Source of the DNA: PALSA-1335 sp965231025
GTDB lineage: Bacteria; Patescibacteriota; Gracilibacteria; UBA1369
Direction of reading: 5' to 3'
DNA length: 64,000 nt
Assembly (NCBI GenBank): GCA_965231025.1
Contig: OZ246407.1
Span: forward strand, 682,001-746,000
The position numbers and the translations under genes are program-made. Shown piece after piece: positions 1-7,760 of the stretch. The first letter of the stretch is position 1. Every line of letters begins with the position of its first letter. Under the pieces are notes generated by a model that searched no databases, was not told the origin of the DNA, and was given only the letters and a program-made list of their open reading frames with translations.

Positions 1-286
1 GCACAATAATATTGCCGAGCGTATGCCCGACCCCGAAATTACGCGCAATCCCCTGCCCCTGATTTTTTTGGCGGAAAAAACGAAAATTCGGATACTTGGA
101 GGCATATTTTTCAAGAACGTCCGGCGTCTCATCCTTACTCCCGTCATCAACAACGATCACTTCGTAATCCTGCCGCGGAAGATCCTGACGATAAAGGGCA
201 TCCAGACATTCCCGGAGTATTTGTGATCGATTGAAAGTCGGAATAACAACACTTAAAACCATAGGGTCGGCATAAACTGAATCCAT
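1..286 (-). CDS. Glycosyltransferase family 2, N-terminal part (runs off window)
   Basis: Family 2 glycosyltransferases move a sugar from a nucleotide-sugar donor to a cell-surface acceptor. Only the first 95 residues are inside the window. They read MDSVYADPMVLSVVIPTFNR, then the nucleotide-binding stretch YEVIVVDDGSKDETPDVL, then KNQGQGIARNFGV, which is the standard GT-A start of this family (VVIPTFN, VVDDGS, N-x-G-x-x-x-A-R-N). The catalytic DxD and the rest lie beyond position 1. Two in-frame ATGs exist, at 286 and 262; the inner one gives the more typical MVLSVVIPTFN start. Donor and acceptor cannot be told from this fragment. Confidence 0.85.
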   Translation of the reverse strand, partial: MDSVYADPMVLSVVIPTFNRSQILRECLDALYRQDLPRQDYEVIVVDDGSKDETPDVLEKYASKYPNFRFFRQKNQGQGIARNFGVGHTLGNIIV

Positions 287-333
287 TGTAGTCGACCCCA
301 TGGTTGAAGTAAACGCGACGTGGGTTGAATACA

Positions 334-711
334 TTATGCCGGGACATCGACCAGTGTAACCTCATCAGTCGTCTTGTTTTTCCTGATGCTGATGAAATTC
401 ACCACGTCGGCGATGATTTCCGTCGCTTTGCGGTTTTTCCCCTCCTTATCCTGATATTTGTGGTTGGAAAGATGTCCTTCCACGTAAACCCCTGCACCCT
501 TTTTGAGGTACTCCCCGCAAGCCTCGCCAAGCTTTCTCCACGCGACGATTTTATGGAAATCCGCGGAAGAATGAACCTCCCCTTCCTTCGTCGTGGAATC
601 GCGGTTGGTCGCGACCTTGAAGGTGGTGACCGTATGACCAGACGTGGTCATTTTCATTTCCGGCTGGGTAGCCAGATGTCCCATCAAAAGGACTTTGTTG
701 ACACTTCTCAT
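334..711 (-). CDS. ssb: Single-stranded DNA-binding protein
   Basis: This OB-fold protein coats single-stranded DNA in replication and repair. The start MRSVNKVLLMGHLATQPEMK matches the family and is preferred over an ATG 33 bases upstream that would add a hydrophobic leader. Further family marks are TTFKVATNRDS, the aromatic/basic FHKIVAWRKLGE and VYVEGHLSNHKYQDKEG. The protein is about 125 residues, shorter than the roughly 160-180 of typical bacterial SSB. It ends TTDEVTLVDVPA and lacks the usual acidic DDDIPF-type tip that recruits partner proteins. It stands alone, divergent from ribE. Confidence 0.93.
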   Translation of the reverse strand: MRSVNKVLLMGHLATQPEMKMTTSGHTVTTFKVATNRDSTTKEGEVHSSADFHKIVAWRKLGEACGEYLKKGAGVYVEGHLSNHKYQDKEGKNRKATEIIADVVNFISIRKNKTTDEVTLVDVPA

Positions 712-870
712 AATTGAAAAGAGTGAAGAAATAAGTATCAACACCTTAACGGACGACCCATGAACATATTTTCACCAAACCCTTAAAAAAACATAAAATC
801 ACCAAAACGGAGGGAAACTTGCATTTTTAGTGATCTTCAACAACAATAAAGCCGCATTCCCCTTTTCATT

Positions 871-1515
871 ATGTTCACAGGAATCATTCAGGAAGTCGGC
901 ACCGTCACGAATGTTACCAAGAAGCACGAGACAGCAACATTCACCATAGAAAGTAATAAACTTACTCCTTTGCTCAATATCGGGGACTCAGTCAGCGTCG
1001 ATGGAGCATGCCTGACCGTCGTGCAAAAAAAGAAAGACCATTTTGAAGTCGAAGCCATTCCAGAAACCCTGAAACGAACCATCGGCAAGTATTACCATGA
1101 AGGATCCAAAGTCAATCTGGAGCCCGCGATGCAACTCAGCGACCGCATCCACGGACACATGGTTACCGGCCACATAGATTTCACGGGAAAAGTAAGCAAA
1201 GAAGAAACGGGAGCAGAGTCCATTCGCTTGCAAGTTACATTCGCCCCGAACTACGCAAAATACTTTGCCCTGAAAGGATCGGTAACCATTAACGGCGTCA
1301 GCCTGACCATCAGCAATCTGCTCGCCGACAGTTTCGAGGTTGAAATTATTCCCCATACCCTAAAAAACACCAATCTTGGCGGCAGGAAAGACGAAAATGG
1401 AAATCCTGAAGTCAACGTGGAAATCGACCTGATCGCCAGATATCTGGAAAGCCTCCTGAACGCCAAAGAGGGTGAATCAAACTATTTCTTTCTCAAAGAA
1501 CGGGGTTTCATTTAA
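871..1515 (+). CDS. ribE: Riboflavin synthase, alpha subunit type
   Basis: This enzyme dismutates two 6,7-dimethyl-8-ribityllumazine molecules to riboflavin plus the pyrimidinedione precursor, the last step of vitamin B2 synthesis in the cytosol. The protein is an internal duplication of two lumazine-binding barrels: the first begins MFTGIIQEVGTV with SVDGACLTV, and the second begins HGHMVTGHIDFTGKV with TINGVSLTI. The 214-residue length is normal. No SD precedes the ATG. ribH follows 41 bases later, so the two probably form an operon. No FMN riboswitch is visible upstream, and the early genes (ribD, ribBA) are not in this window. Confidence 0.96.
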   Translation: MFTGIIQEVGTVTNVTKKHETATFTIESNKLTPLLNIGDSVSVDGACLTVVQKKKDHFEVEAIPETLKRTIGKYYHEGSKVNLEPAMQLSDRIHGHMVTGHIDFTGKVSKEETGAESIRLQVTFAPNYAKYFALKGSVTINGVSLTISNLLADSFEVEIIPHTLKNTNLGGRKDENGNPEVNVEIDLIARYLESLLNAKEGESNYFFLKERGFI

Positions 1516-1556
1516 AATGAAAATACAATCCGCCGAACAATTAACTCCAAAGAAAC

Positions 1557-2024
1557 ATGAAAAGCTCCAAATCCGCACCCCAAAAACTCAACGGGAAACC
1601 TTATAAATTCGCCATCATTCTCTCAAGATACAATGATGATATCGGGAAGGAACTGCTCAAAAACACCCAGGAAACGCTGCTCAAACTCGGAACGAAAGCA
1701 AAAAGCATAGACCTCTTCCGCGTTCCGGGAGCATTGGAGATTCCCGTGACGGCAAACGCCCTTGCCTTAAAAAACAAATATGACGCCATTATCTGCCTCG
1801 GAGTCATTATCAAAGGGGAAACGCCGCACTTCGACCTGGTGGCCGGTGAATGTTACCGCGGACTCATGGACATCAGCCTCTGCAGCGACACGCCGATTAT
1901 TTTCGGGGTTCTTACAGCCAACAACGTAAAACAGGCCAAGGACCGCGCGGCCAGAAGTAAATTCAACAAGGGCAAAGAGTACGGTGAAGCCGCCGTCGAA
2001 ATGGCCATGCTCCTTCAACGATAA
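1557..2024 (+). CDS. ribH: 6,7-dimethyl-8-ribityllumazine synthase
   Basis: This enzyme condenses 5-amino-6-ribitylaminouracil with 3,4-dihydroxy-2-butanone 4-phosphate to make the lumazine substrate of RibE. The 155-residue protein shows the family landmarks: ILSRYNDDI for substrate binding, the FRVPGALEIP turn, CLGVIIKGETPHFD with the conserved His91, and PIIFGVLTANNVKQAKDRA. It usually assembles as a pentamer or a 60-mer shell. It lies just after ribE and before pgk, all on the plus strand. Confidence 0.96.
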   Translation: MKSSKSAPQKLNGKPYKFAIILSRYNDDIGKELLKNTQETLLKLGTKAKSIDLFRVPGALEIPVTANALALKNKYDAIICLGVIIKGETPHFDLVAGECYRGLMDISLCSDTPIIFGVLTANNVKQAKDRAARSKFNKGKEYGEAAVEMAMLLQR

Positions 2025-2086
2025 ACTGGAAATTGTCGGGATCTGCCGCTACAATGGACGCAGCTTTAATCTTAACGTTTCAGCGT

Positions 2087-3397
2087 ATGAATATTCGCAA
2101 ATTCCAAAACGCGAACCTCAAAGGCAAACGCGTCCTTTTACGAGTGGACTTCAATGTCCCGATGAAAAACGGCAAAGTGAGCGAGGACACCCGTATTGTC
2201 CAGACCCTGCCGACGATCAAATATCTCCTGAAGCAAAACGCAAAGCTGATCGTCTGTTCCCACCTCGGCCGGCCGGAAGGAAAAGTTGTTGAATCCATGC
2301 GCATGAAAGCCGCCGCCGAACACATGGGGAAATTGCTCAAAAAACCGGTAAAGATCATGAAAGACTGCACCGGCCCGGAAGTTGAAAAGGCCGCCATGGC
2401 ACTTAAACCAGGACAGATCCTGTTCCTGGAGAACCTCCGTTTCCACATCGGCGAGGAAAAAAACGACGCAGCATTTGCCAAACAACTGGCCGGACTCGCT
2501 GAAGTTTTCGTAAGCGACTCCTTTGCAACCGCGCACCGGGCCCACGCATCCACTGCCGGCGTCACAAAATACATTCCAAGCTACGCCGGATTCCTGATGC
2601 AGCACGAAGTCGAAGAGCTGACCGCCCTGACCCGGAAACCGTCAAAACCACTCACGATTATTATAGGCGGAGCAAAAATTGACACCAAAATCGGCATCAT
2701 GGAAAACTTTCTGGGAAAAGCCAACAACTTCCTGGTTGGAGGAGGGCTCGCAAATACCTTCCTGGCCGCACAGGGTTTTAATGTAGGGAAATCCCTCTAT
2801 GAAGCCAACAAACTTGAAGTGGCCCAGGATACGCTTCTGGCCGCCGAACAGCTCCACGTCAATTTTATGCTGCCCGAAGACGTGATCGTGGCGGACGAAA
2901 TCAAAGAAGACGCTCAAACCGTAGACATTCCGGCCGAAGACGTGATCGGTGAAATGAAAATCCTGGACATCGGCACCAAAACCATCAAAAAATTCGCCGA
3001 CGTGATCAAACAATCCAAAACCGTGATCTGGAACGGGCCGCTGGGTCTGTCAGAAATGAAACCCTTCAGCCGCGGAACAGCCGTGGTCGCCCAAACACTG
3101 GTATGGGCAAAAGGAGTCAAAAGCATTTTGGGGGGCGGTGATACCATCGAAGCGGTCAAACGCCTTGGTTTTAAGGAAGAACACTTCACCTTTGTTTCCA
3201 CCGGCGGTGGAGCGATGCTCGAATTCCTTGAAGGGAAAAAACTTCCGGGCGTAGAAGTATTGCTTGGAAAAGACAAAGCGCCGGCACCCAAAAAAGCTTC
3301 CGCCAAACCGATAAAAAAGAGCAAACCGGCAGCCAAAAAGAAGCCGGCAAAGAAAAAAACCGCCAAAAAGTCGCGTCCCAAAAAGAAACGGAAGTAA
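2087..3397 (+). CDS. pgk: Phosphoglycerate kinase with a lysine-rich C-terminal tail
   Basis: This glycolytic enzyme transfers phosphate from 1,3-bisphosphoglycerate to ADP. Core motifs in order are KRVLLRVDFNVP, SHLGRPEGK, LENLRFHIGEE, IIGGAKIDTKIGIMENFL, WNGPLGLSE and LGGGDTIEAVKRL. The start MNIRKFQNANLKGKRV at 2087 fits the family; an in-frame TTG at 2033 would add unrelated residues. The protein is 436 residues, against about 395 normally. The extra part is a C-terminal tail of about 40 residues made almost only of Lys, Ala, Pro and Ser (such as KKPAKKKTAKKSRPKKKRK), unlike any part of the usual fold. The next gene begins 10 bases on. Confidence 0.97.
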   Translation: MNIRKFQNANLKGKRVLLRVDFNVPMKNGKVSEDTRIVQTLPTIKYLLKQNAKLIVCSHLGRPEGKVVESMRMKAAAEHMGKLLKKPVKIMKDCTGPEVEKAAMALKPGQILFLENLRFHIGEEKNDAAFAKQLAGLAEVFVSDSFATAHRAHASTAGVTKYIPSYAGFLMQHEVEELTALTRKPSKPLTIIIGGAKIDTKIGIMENFLGKANNFLVGGGLANTFLAAQGFNVGKSLYEANKLEVAQDTLLAAEQLHVNFMLPEDVIVADEIKEDAQTVDIPAEDVIGEMKILDIGTKTIKKFADVIKQSKTVIWNGPLGLSEMKPFSRGTAVVAQTLVWAKGVKSILGGGDTIEAVKRLGFKEEHFTFVSTGGGAMLEFLEGKKLPGVEVLLGKDKAPAPKKASAKPIKKSKPAAKKKPAKKKTAKKSRPKKKRK

Positions 3398-3406
3398 AAC
3401 CCGATC

Positions 3407-3976
3407 ATGCAAAAACGCGCATTTCTCATCCACGGCTGGGGCGGCAGACCAGAGGGCGGATTCCGTCCATGGCTGAAAAAAGAGCTGGAATCCCATGGTT
3501 ATCATGTGGAAGCACTGGCCATGCCCGACTCCGACACTCCGGTCATCGATAAATGGATCCCCTATTTAACGGCCAGCATTCGCGATCCCGACAAAAATAC
3601 CGTTTTGGTCGGCCACAGCCTGGGAGCGACGGCACTGCTGATGTACCTGGAACAACTTCCTGAAACTGCCAGTGTCGGCAAAGTAATCCTGGTAGCGGGA
3701 GCTTTTACAAAAATCAGCGGACACACGCCCGAACAACAAGCAATCGCCAAACCCTGGCTCGAAACACCCTTCAACTTCGAAAAAATCCGTCATTCGTCAA
3801 AATCCATCGTGGCGTTCTTTTCGGACAACGACCCCTGGGTACCGTTAAAAGAAAACTCCGAAGTGGCAAAAAAACTTCACGCCAAGATTGTCGTGGAACA
3901 CAATATGTCACATTACAACGAAGATGCCGGAATCAGAGAAGTGCCTGCCGTACTGAAAGAAATAGTTGCGGATTAA
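3407..3976 (+). CDS. Small alpha/beta hydrolase, RBBP9/YdeN family
   Basis: A compact serine hydrolase of 189 residues. The protein begins with the oxyanion-region strand RAFLIHGWGG and has the nucleophile elbow VGHSLGA (Ser71). The acid is probably in FFSDNDPWVP and the histidine in HNMSHYNEDAG near the C-terminus, so the triad seems complete. RBBP9/YdeN proteins are cytosolic esterases or proteases of uncertain substrate. The gene lies 10 bases after pgk and is probably co-transcribed with it. Its stop overlaps by four bases the end of the converging VirD4-like gene. Confidence 0.85.
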   Translation: MQKRAFLIHGWGGRPEGGFRPWLKKELESHGYHVEALAMPDSDTPVIDKWIPYLTASIRDPDKNTVLVGHSLGATALLMYLEQLPETASVGKVILVAGAFTKISGHTPEQQAIAKPWLETPFNFEKIRHSSKSIVAFFSDNDPWVPLKENSEVAKKLHAKIVVEHNMSHYNEDAGIREVPAVLKEIVAD

Positions 3977-6747
3977 TCGGCTGGCGGAGGCGGCAGCTTC
4001 TTTCCGGCCGGTTTGACCGGAAGGGTCTTCGTAACGGATGGTTCCTTTGAAGCGGATTTTTCACCGGTTACCGCAGGCAGGGATTTCGACACAGCCGGAA
4101 CTTTTTTCACCTCATCCTCCTCACCAATCTGAGCACCCTCGCTCCAGCGGCGGATCTTGTCCTCCACGATTTCGCGGTGGGTCGAATACCTCTCGCGGGA
4201 AAGTTTGATCACCTTTTCACGGCGACCTTCTTCCACCTCCAGCCGCGGCGGAGGCAATGTATCGAACGAGAACGTCTTGGAGGGCATACCGTCAATGAGC
4301 AGACGGGAATAGGCGGTATATTTGCTCAATGCAACGAGGTCGTTCGGAAGAACCTCTTCACCATACTGCCCGCTCAGATACTCCGCGTCGTCAAAACCCA
4401 CCTGGAAGGAAAGGATCGTACCGACGTTGCCGAACACCGCGTCACGAACCTCCTCCGGCATCTGGGCAATATACTGATTGGCCATTGTGAGGTTCAGCTT
4501 ATATTTGCGGGCCTCGGAAAGAATCGTCGCAAAAGAGTCCGTGGCAAAGTTCTGGAACTCATCGACATAAAGGTAAAAGTCGGTGCGTTCGCTTTCGGGA
4601 ACGTTGGCACGACTCATGGCGTCCAGCTGGAACTTGGTAATGATCATGGAACCGAGCAGAGATGAAGTATCTTCACCGATCTTCCCCTTGGACAGGTTCA
4701 CGATAATGATTTTCTTGTGATCCATGGCAAAACGAAGGTCCAAGGTACTCTTTGGCTGCCCAAGAATATTGCGGATGATCGGAGAAGAAAGGAACTGACC
4801 TACTTTGTTCAAAATAGGTGAAATGGCTTCAATCCTGTTTTTTGGGTCCATCTTTTCGAACTCATTGATCCAGAAACTTTTTACGATCGGATCGGTGATC
4901 TTACGCACCACCCGTCCGCGGTAATCGCGATCCTGAAGCACCCTGGGAATGCCAAGCATGGTGGTATTCGGATACTCCAGCAGGGACAAAATCGTATTCC
5001 TCAAAATGTGCTCAAGGCGAGGGCCCCAGCTTTCGCCGTAGATCTTCTTGAAAATGCCCACCAGGCCCGAACAAACGATCGTATTCAGGGCCGGATCGAT
5101 ATTCTCGAGCATATTGAAGGCAACCGGATAATCGCGGTCCGAAGGGTCAAAAAGAACCACGTCATTCGTACGATGCGAAGGAACAAAATTCAAAACGGCA
5201 TCCGCCAGATCGCCGTGCGGGTCAACCACGCCGACGCCCTTTCCCGCCTGGATATCGGAAAAAATCATGTTCTCCAAAAGCGTGGACTTACCCATACCCG
5301 TCTTACCAATGATGTAGATGTGACGGCGGCGGTCCAGCGTCTTGATGCCGAACTCCTGGTTGCTGCCGCGGAAATTCGTTTTCCCGAGCATCGTAAAATC
5401 CGCTTCCGGCACATCTTTTTGCGTTGGCAGATCGTTGGGAGGTTCAACCTTTTTGGATCGGACCCAGTAAATATTCGGGGTCGCTACGGTAATATTGGGC
5501 AAATGATAAATCGTAGCCAGTTCTTCAATGTTCAACACAAAGGGATGATGCATTTCACGCTTTCGGTAAGCCTCAACAATCGACTCATTCTGGACAATTT
5601 TCTCAATATGGAACCCGTTCAAATGGGGAATGTTGAACTGTTTGAAAGAACCGGCGATTTCACGCAATTTTAAAAGCGCAGTATCGGAATTCTTGTCTTT
5701 TGGGACGTAAACGATACGGATACTGGCTTCATAGAGAAGCTTCCCGACTTTATCGATCGCGGCCACCATAATCGTCTCCTTCTCATGGCTTTTGGAAATC
5801 TGCTCCTCCACTTCCTCGCCGCTGCCATGCTCGGCCGAATCCATCACCGCCGTACCCGAAAAAACTCCCTGGAACCACATACCCCAGTAAAACGGAAAAA
5901 AGATCGTCCGGACAAGTTTGCTCCTGGTACAAAAAGCGCGGGCATAGGCCTTCTGGAGACTGTCGATATTCAAAAAAATGCCCTTTTTCAAAATGCGGAT
6001 GCATTTCACAAAAACCATACGCCATTTTTCCTCCATCGGGCGCACGATGATCTGGATCCAGGCCTGCTCATCAAGGTCATTCATCTTTGCCAGAGTCGCC
6101 GTTATCCCTGCGAGAGTATCCAGTGAAACCTTGGCTTTTTTGTCTTCAAACTGCGGATAACGTTTAATCGGAAAAATATCCGGATCGGCCAGAGTCAGTT
6201 CCAGACCGACCGCATGGCGGAACTGATCGATCTTCAAAAATTTTTCCTGGACGTGCTCCTTCATGGCCGGAACCTTATCAGCAGCCACAAGCACTCTGGC
6301 TCCTTCCGACGGGGATTTTTCCGGGGTATGAATCTCCACCTCGCTCGGCAAAGCGTAATCTTCCACCTCCACAATCTCCACGTTGGGATACTGGGCATAA
6401 ATCTGGCCTTCGACCAGGTTGCGGAGTTTGGTAGGGAAATGAACAAAAAAGCGGATGCTCCTGCCGATGTTGGCGATCTCAAAACTTACCTGGTCCTGGT
6501 CATACCCTTTCAACCGTTCCCAAAAAGTAATTTTCCTGGCAATACCATGAATGGTGGAAAAAATCTGTTCCGCAACGATCGGTCCGGTTTCGTTGTCCTT
6601 GGCCACGCGAACGGAAAGCACGGTGGTGGGTTCCTTTCCCTCACGTCGTTTTTGCCTCGAACGGATAAAGAGTTCCAATAAAACCAGAAACAGTACCAGA
6701 CCGGCAACGCCGACAATCAACCACAACAGAATGTCCAAGAGATCCAT
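3973..6747 (-). CDS. VirD4/TraG-like coupling ATPase with N-terminal membrane anchor
   Basis: The protein resembles type IV secretion coupling proteins and HerA-FtsK-type DNA or protein pumps. It has 924 residues: one membrane helix near residues 5-28, a long mixed domain at about 45-450, then an ATPase core with Walker A GKTGMGKST (about 481-489), a VVDPHGDLAD segment, and Walker B YLYVDEFQNFA (about 724). The tail after about 870 is rich in Lys, Pro and Ser. CPR genomes commonly carry such a gene near PrgI and TraC-like genes; here those lie 40 kb away. A plausible -10 (TATAAT at 6776-6781, minus strand) lies just upstream. The pumped substrate is unknown; conjugation, DNA uptake or pilus function are all possible. 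Confidence 0.88.
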   Translation of the reverse strand: MDLLDILLWLIVGVAGLVLFLVLLELFIRSRQKRREGKEPTTVLSVRVAKDNETGPIVAEQIFSTIHGIARKITFWERLKGYDQDQVSFEIANIGRSIRFFVHFPTKLRNLVEGQIYAQYPNVEIVEVEDYALPSEVEIHTPEKSPSEGARVLVAADKVPAMKEHVQEKFLKIDQFRHAVGLELTLADPDIFPIKRYPQFEDKKAKVSLDTLAGITATLAKMNDLDEQAWIQIIVRPMEEKWRMVFVKCIRILKKGIFLNIDSLQKAYARAFCTRSKLVRTIFFPFYWGMWFQGVFSGTAVMDSAEHGSGEEVEEQISKSHEKETIMVAAIDKVGKLLYEASIRIVYVPKDKNSDTALLKLREIAGSFKQFNIPHLNGFHIEKIVQNESIVEAYRKREMHHPFVLNIEELATIYHLPNITVATPNIYWVRSKKVEPPNDLPTQKDVPEADFTMLGKTNFRGSNQEFGIKTLDRRRHIYIIGKTGMGKSTLLENMIFSDIQAGKGVGVVDPHGDLADAVLNFVPSHRTNDVVLFDPSDRDYPVAFNMLENIDPALNTIVCSGLVGIFKKIYGESWGPRLEHILRNTILSLLEYPNTTMLGIPRVLQDRDYRGRVVRKITDPIVKSFWINEFEKMDPKNRIEAISPILNKVGQFLSSPIIRNILGQPKSTLDLRFAMDHKKIIIVNLSKGKIGEDTSSLLGSMIITKFQLDAMSRANVPESERTDFYLYVDEFQNFATDSFATILSEARKYKLNLTMANQYIAQMPEEVRDAVFGNVGTILSFQVGFDDAEYLSGQYGEEVLPNDLVALSKYTAYSRLLIDGMPSKTFSFDTLPPPRLEVEEGRREKVIKLSRERYSTHREIVEDKIRRWSEGAQIGEEDEVKKVPAVSKSLPAVTGEKSASKEPSVTKTLPVKPAGKKLPPPPAD

Positions 6748-6775
6748 ACGTCAAAAAACTTAATATTCCGGGGAA

Positions 6776-6781
6776 ATTATA
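6776..6781 (-). promoter_or_regulatory. -10 element upstream of the VirD4-like ATPase
   Basis: A TATAAT hexamer on the minus strand lies 29 bases before the ATPase start codon. No good -35 is visible at 16-18 bases (only TTCGCT at 18), so this is a weak call. Confidence 0.4.
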
Positions 6782-6805
6782 GACAAAACAGAGGGGAAAA
6801 GCGAA

Positions 6806-7213
6806 TCAAAGCGTATCCAGATACCTCTGAAGAATAATGGTTGCCGCAAGCTCGTCATCGTTGCCGTGCCTGCCCGCCTCCTGCTGTAACCGCTGAGCCT
6901 GGAAAGAGGAAAATGATTCATCAACAAAATTCATGGGCTTGTCCTTGAAGTATAACCCCAGCTTCACGGCAAAATTACGCACCCTTTTGGCCGATTCTCC
7001 CTCTTCTCCTTTATCATCCAGGGGCAGTCCAAACACAAACTCCACGATATTCTCTTTGGCGCACAAATCCTCAAGCCTGTGGACCATTGCTTCAAAACCC
7101 TTGGAACGATCAACAATCCCCCTTCCAAACGCCAAAAGCCTGGCGTCATCGCTGACCGCCAGGCCTATTTTGGAAGTTCCGTAATCAATGGCTAAAATTT
7201 TACCTTTTGCCAA
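6806..7213 (-). CDS. ruvX: RuvX/YqgF-type Holliday junction resolvase family protein
   Basis: RuvX/YqgF proteins are RNase H-fold nucleases linked to Holliday junction resolution and pre-16S rRNA 5' maturation. The 135-residue protein has the acidic positions of the fold: Asp10 in KILAIDYGTSKIGLAVSD, the VFGLPLDDKGEEG loop, VDESFSSFQAQ, and the terminal acid in GNDDELAATIILQ. The length is normal. It lies between rplI and the VirD4-like gene, all on the minus strand. The rRNA-maturation role matters here because the window also holds the rRNA genes. Confidence 0.93.
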   Translation of the reverse strand: MAKGKILAIDYGTSKIGLAVSDDARLLAFGRGIVDRSKGFEAMVHRLEDLCAKENIVEFVFGLPLDDKGEEGESAKRVRNFAVKLGLYFKDKPMNFVDESFSSFQAQRLQQEAGRHGNDDELAATIILQRYLDTL

Positions 7214-7240
7214 TTCCTCAAAAAGAAGAAATAAAAAACC

Positions 7241-7687
7241 TTATTTTTCGGCTTTCACTTCTAGAGTGAATTTACCCTCAACTCCCTCGGCCAGACGCAC
7301 GGGAACTTCGTACATTCCTGCGACTTTTATATGCTCGGAAAGAAGCAAATGCTGCTTTTCCAGACGGACGTTCAACCGTTCTTCCAAAGCCGACAGAATC
7401 TCCTTCTCGGTAATCGAACCATAGAGCTTGTCCCCTTTGGCCTTTGCCTTGATAACGATCTTCAGACCCTTCAGTTTGGCCTTGATTTCACCGGCCTGCT
7501 CAACAATGCGTTCATGCTGGACAACCTCGCGTTTCCGCATCTCCTCTGCCTGCTTGACCTTTGCCCCCGTTGCGATCTCGGCCAGATTACGCGGCAGAAG
7601 ATAGTTGAGATAATACCCGTCCTTCACGTTTTTCAAATCACCTTTTTTCCCCAAACTTGGAACATTTTGCTTCAAAATAACCTGCAT
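7241..7687 (-). CDS. rplI: Large-subunit ribosomal protein bL9
   Basis: bL9 binds 23S rRNA near the L1 stalk. The protein begins MQVILKQNVPSLGKKGDLKNVKDGYYLNYLLPRNLA, written here in pieces: MQVILKQNVPSLGKKG is the N-terminal domain signature and DGYYLNYLLPRNLA its RNA-binding turn. A charged connecting helix follows at about residues 42-75, then the C-terminal domain with GSITEKEI and VPVRLAEGVEGKFTLEV. It is full length (148 residues). bL9 is absent in several CPR lineages, so its presence helps place the organism. Confidence 0.97.
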   Translation of the reverse strand: MQVILKQNVPSLGKKGDLKNVKDGYYLNYLLPRNLAEIATGAKVKQAEEMRKREVVQHERIVEQAGEIKAKLKGLKIVIKAKAKGDKLYGSITEKEILSALEERLNVRLEKQHLLLSEHIKVAGMYEVPVRLAEGVEGKFTLEVKAEK

Positions 7688-7760
7688 GGTTCAAGATATT
7701 AATAAATAATGATTGATCAAATTGTACTCAAGCGTCCCCAAAAAAGCAAAGCTACCGCCA

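Noticed and set aside
1..20. CAATAATATTG motif like the zinc-operon palindrome
   Set aside because: It lies inside the glycosyltransferase coding sequence (Asn-Ile-Ile-Val codons) and is probably chance.
780..870. FMN riboswitch before ribE
   Set aside because: None of the conserved RFN element sequences is present and the gap is only about 160 bases.
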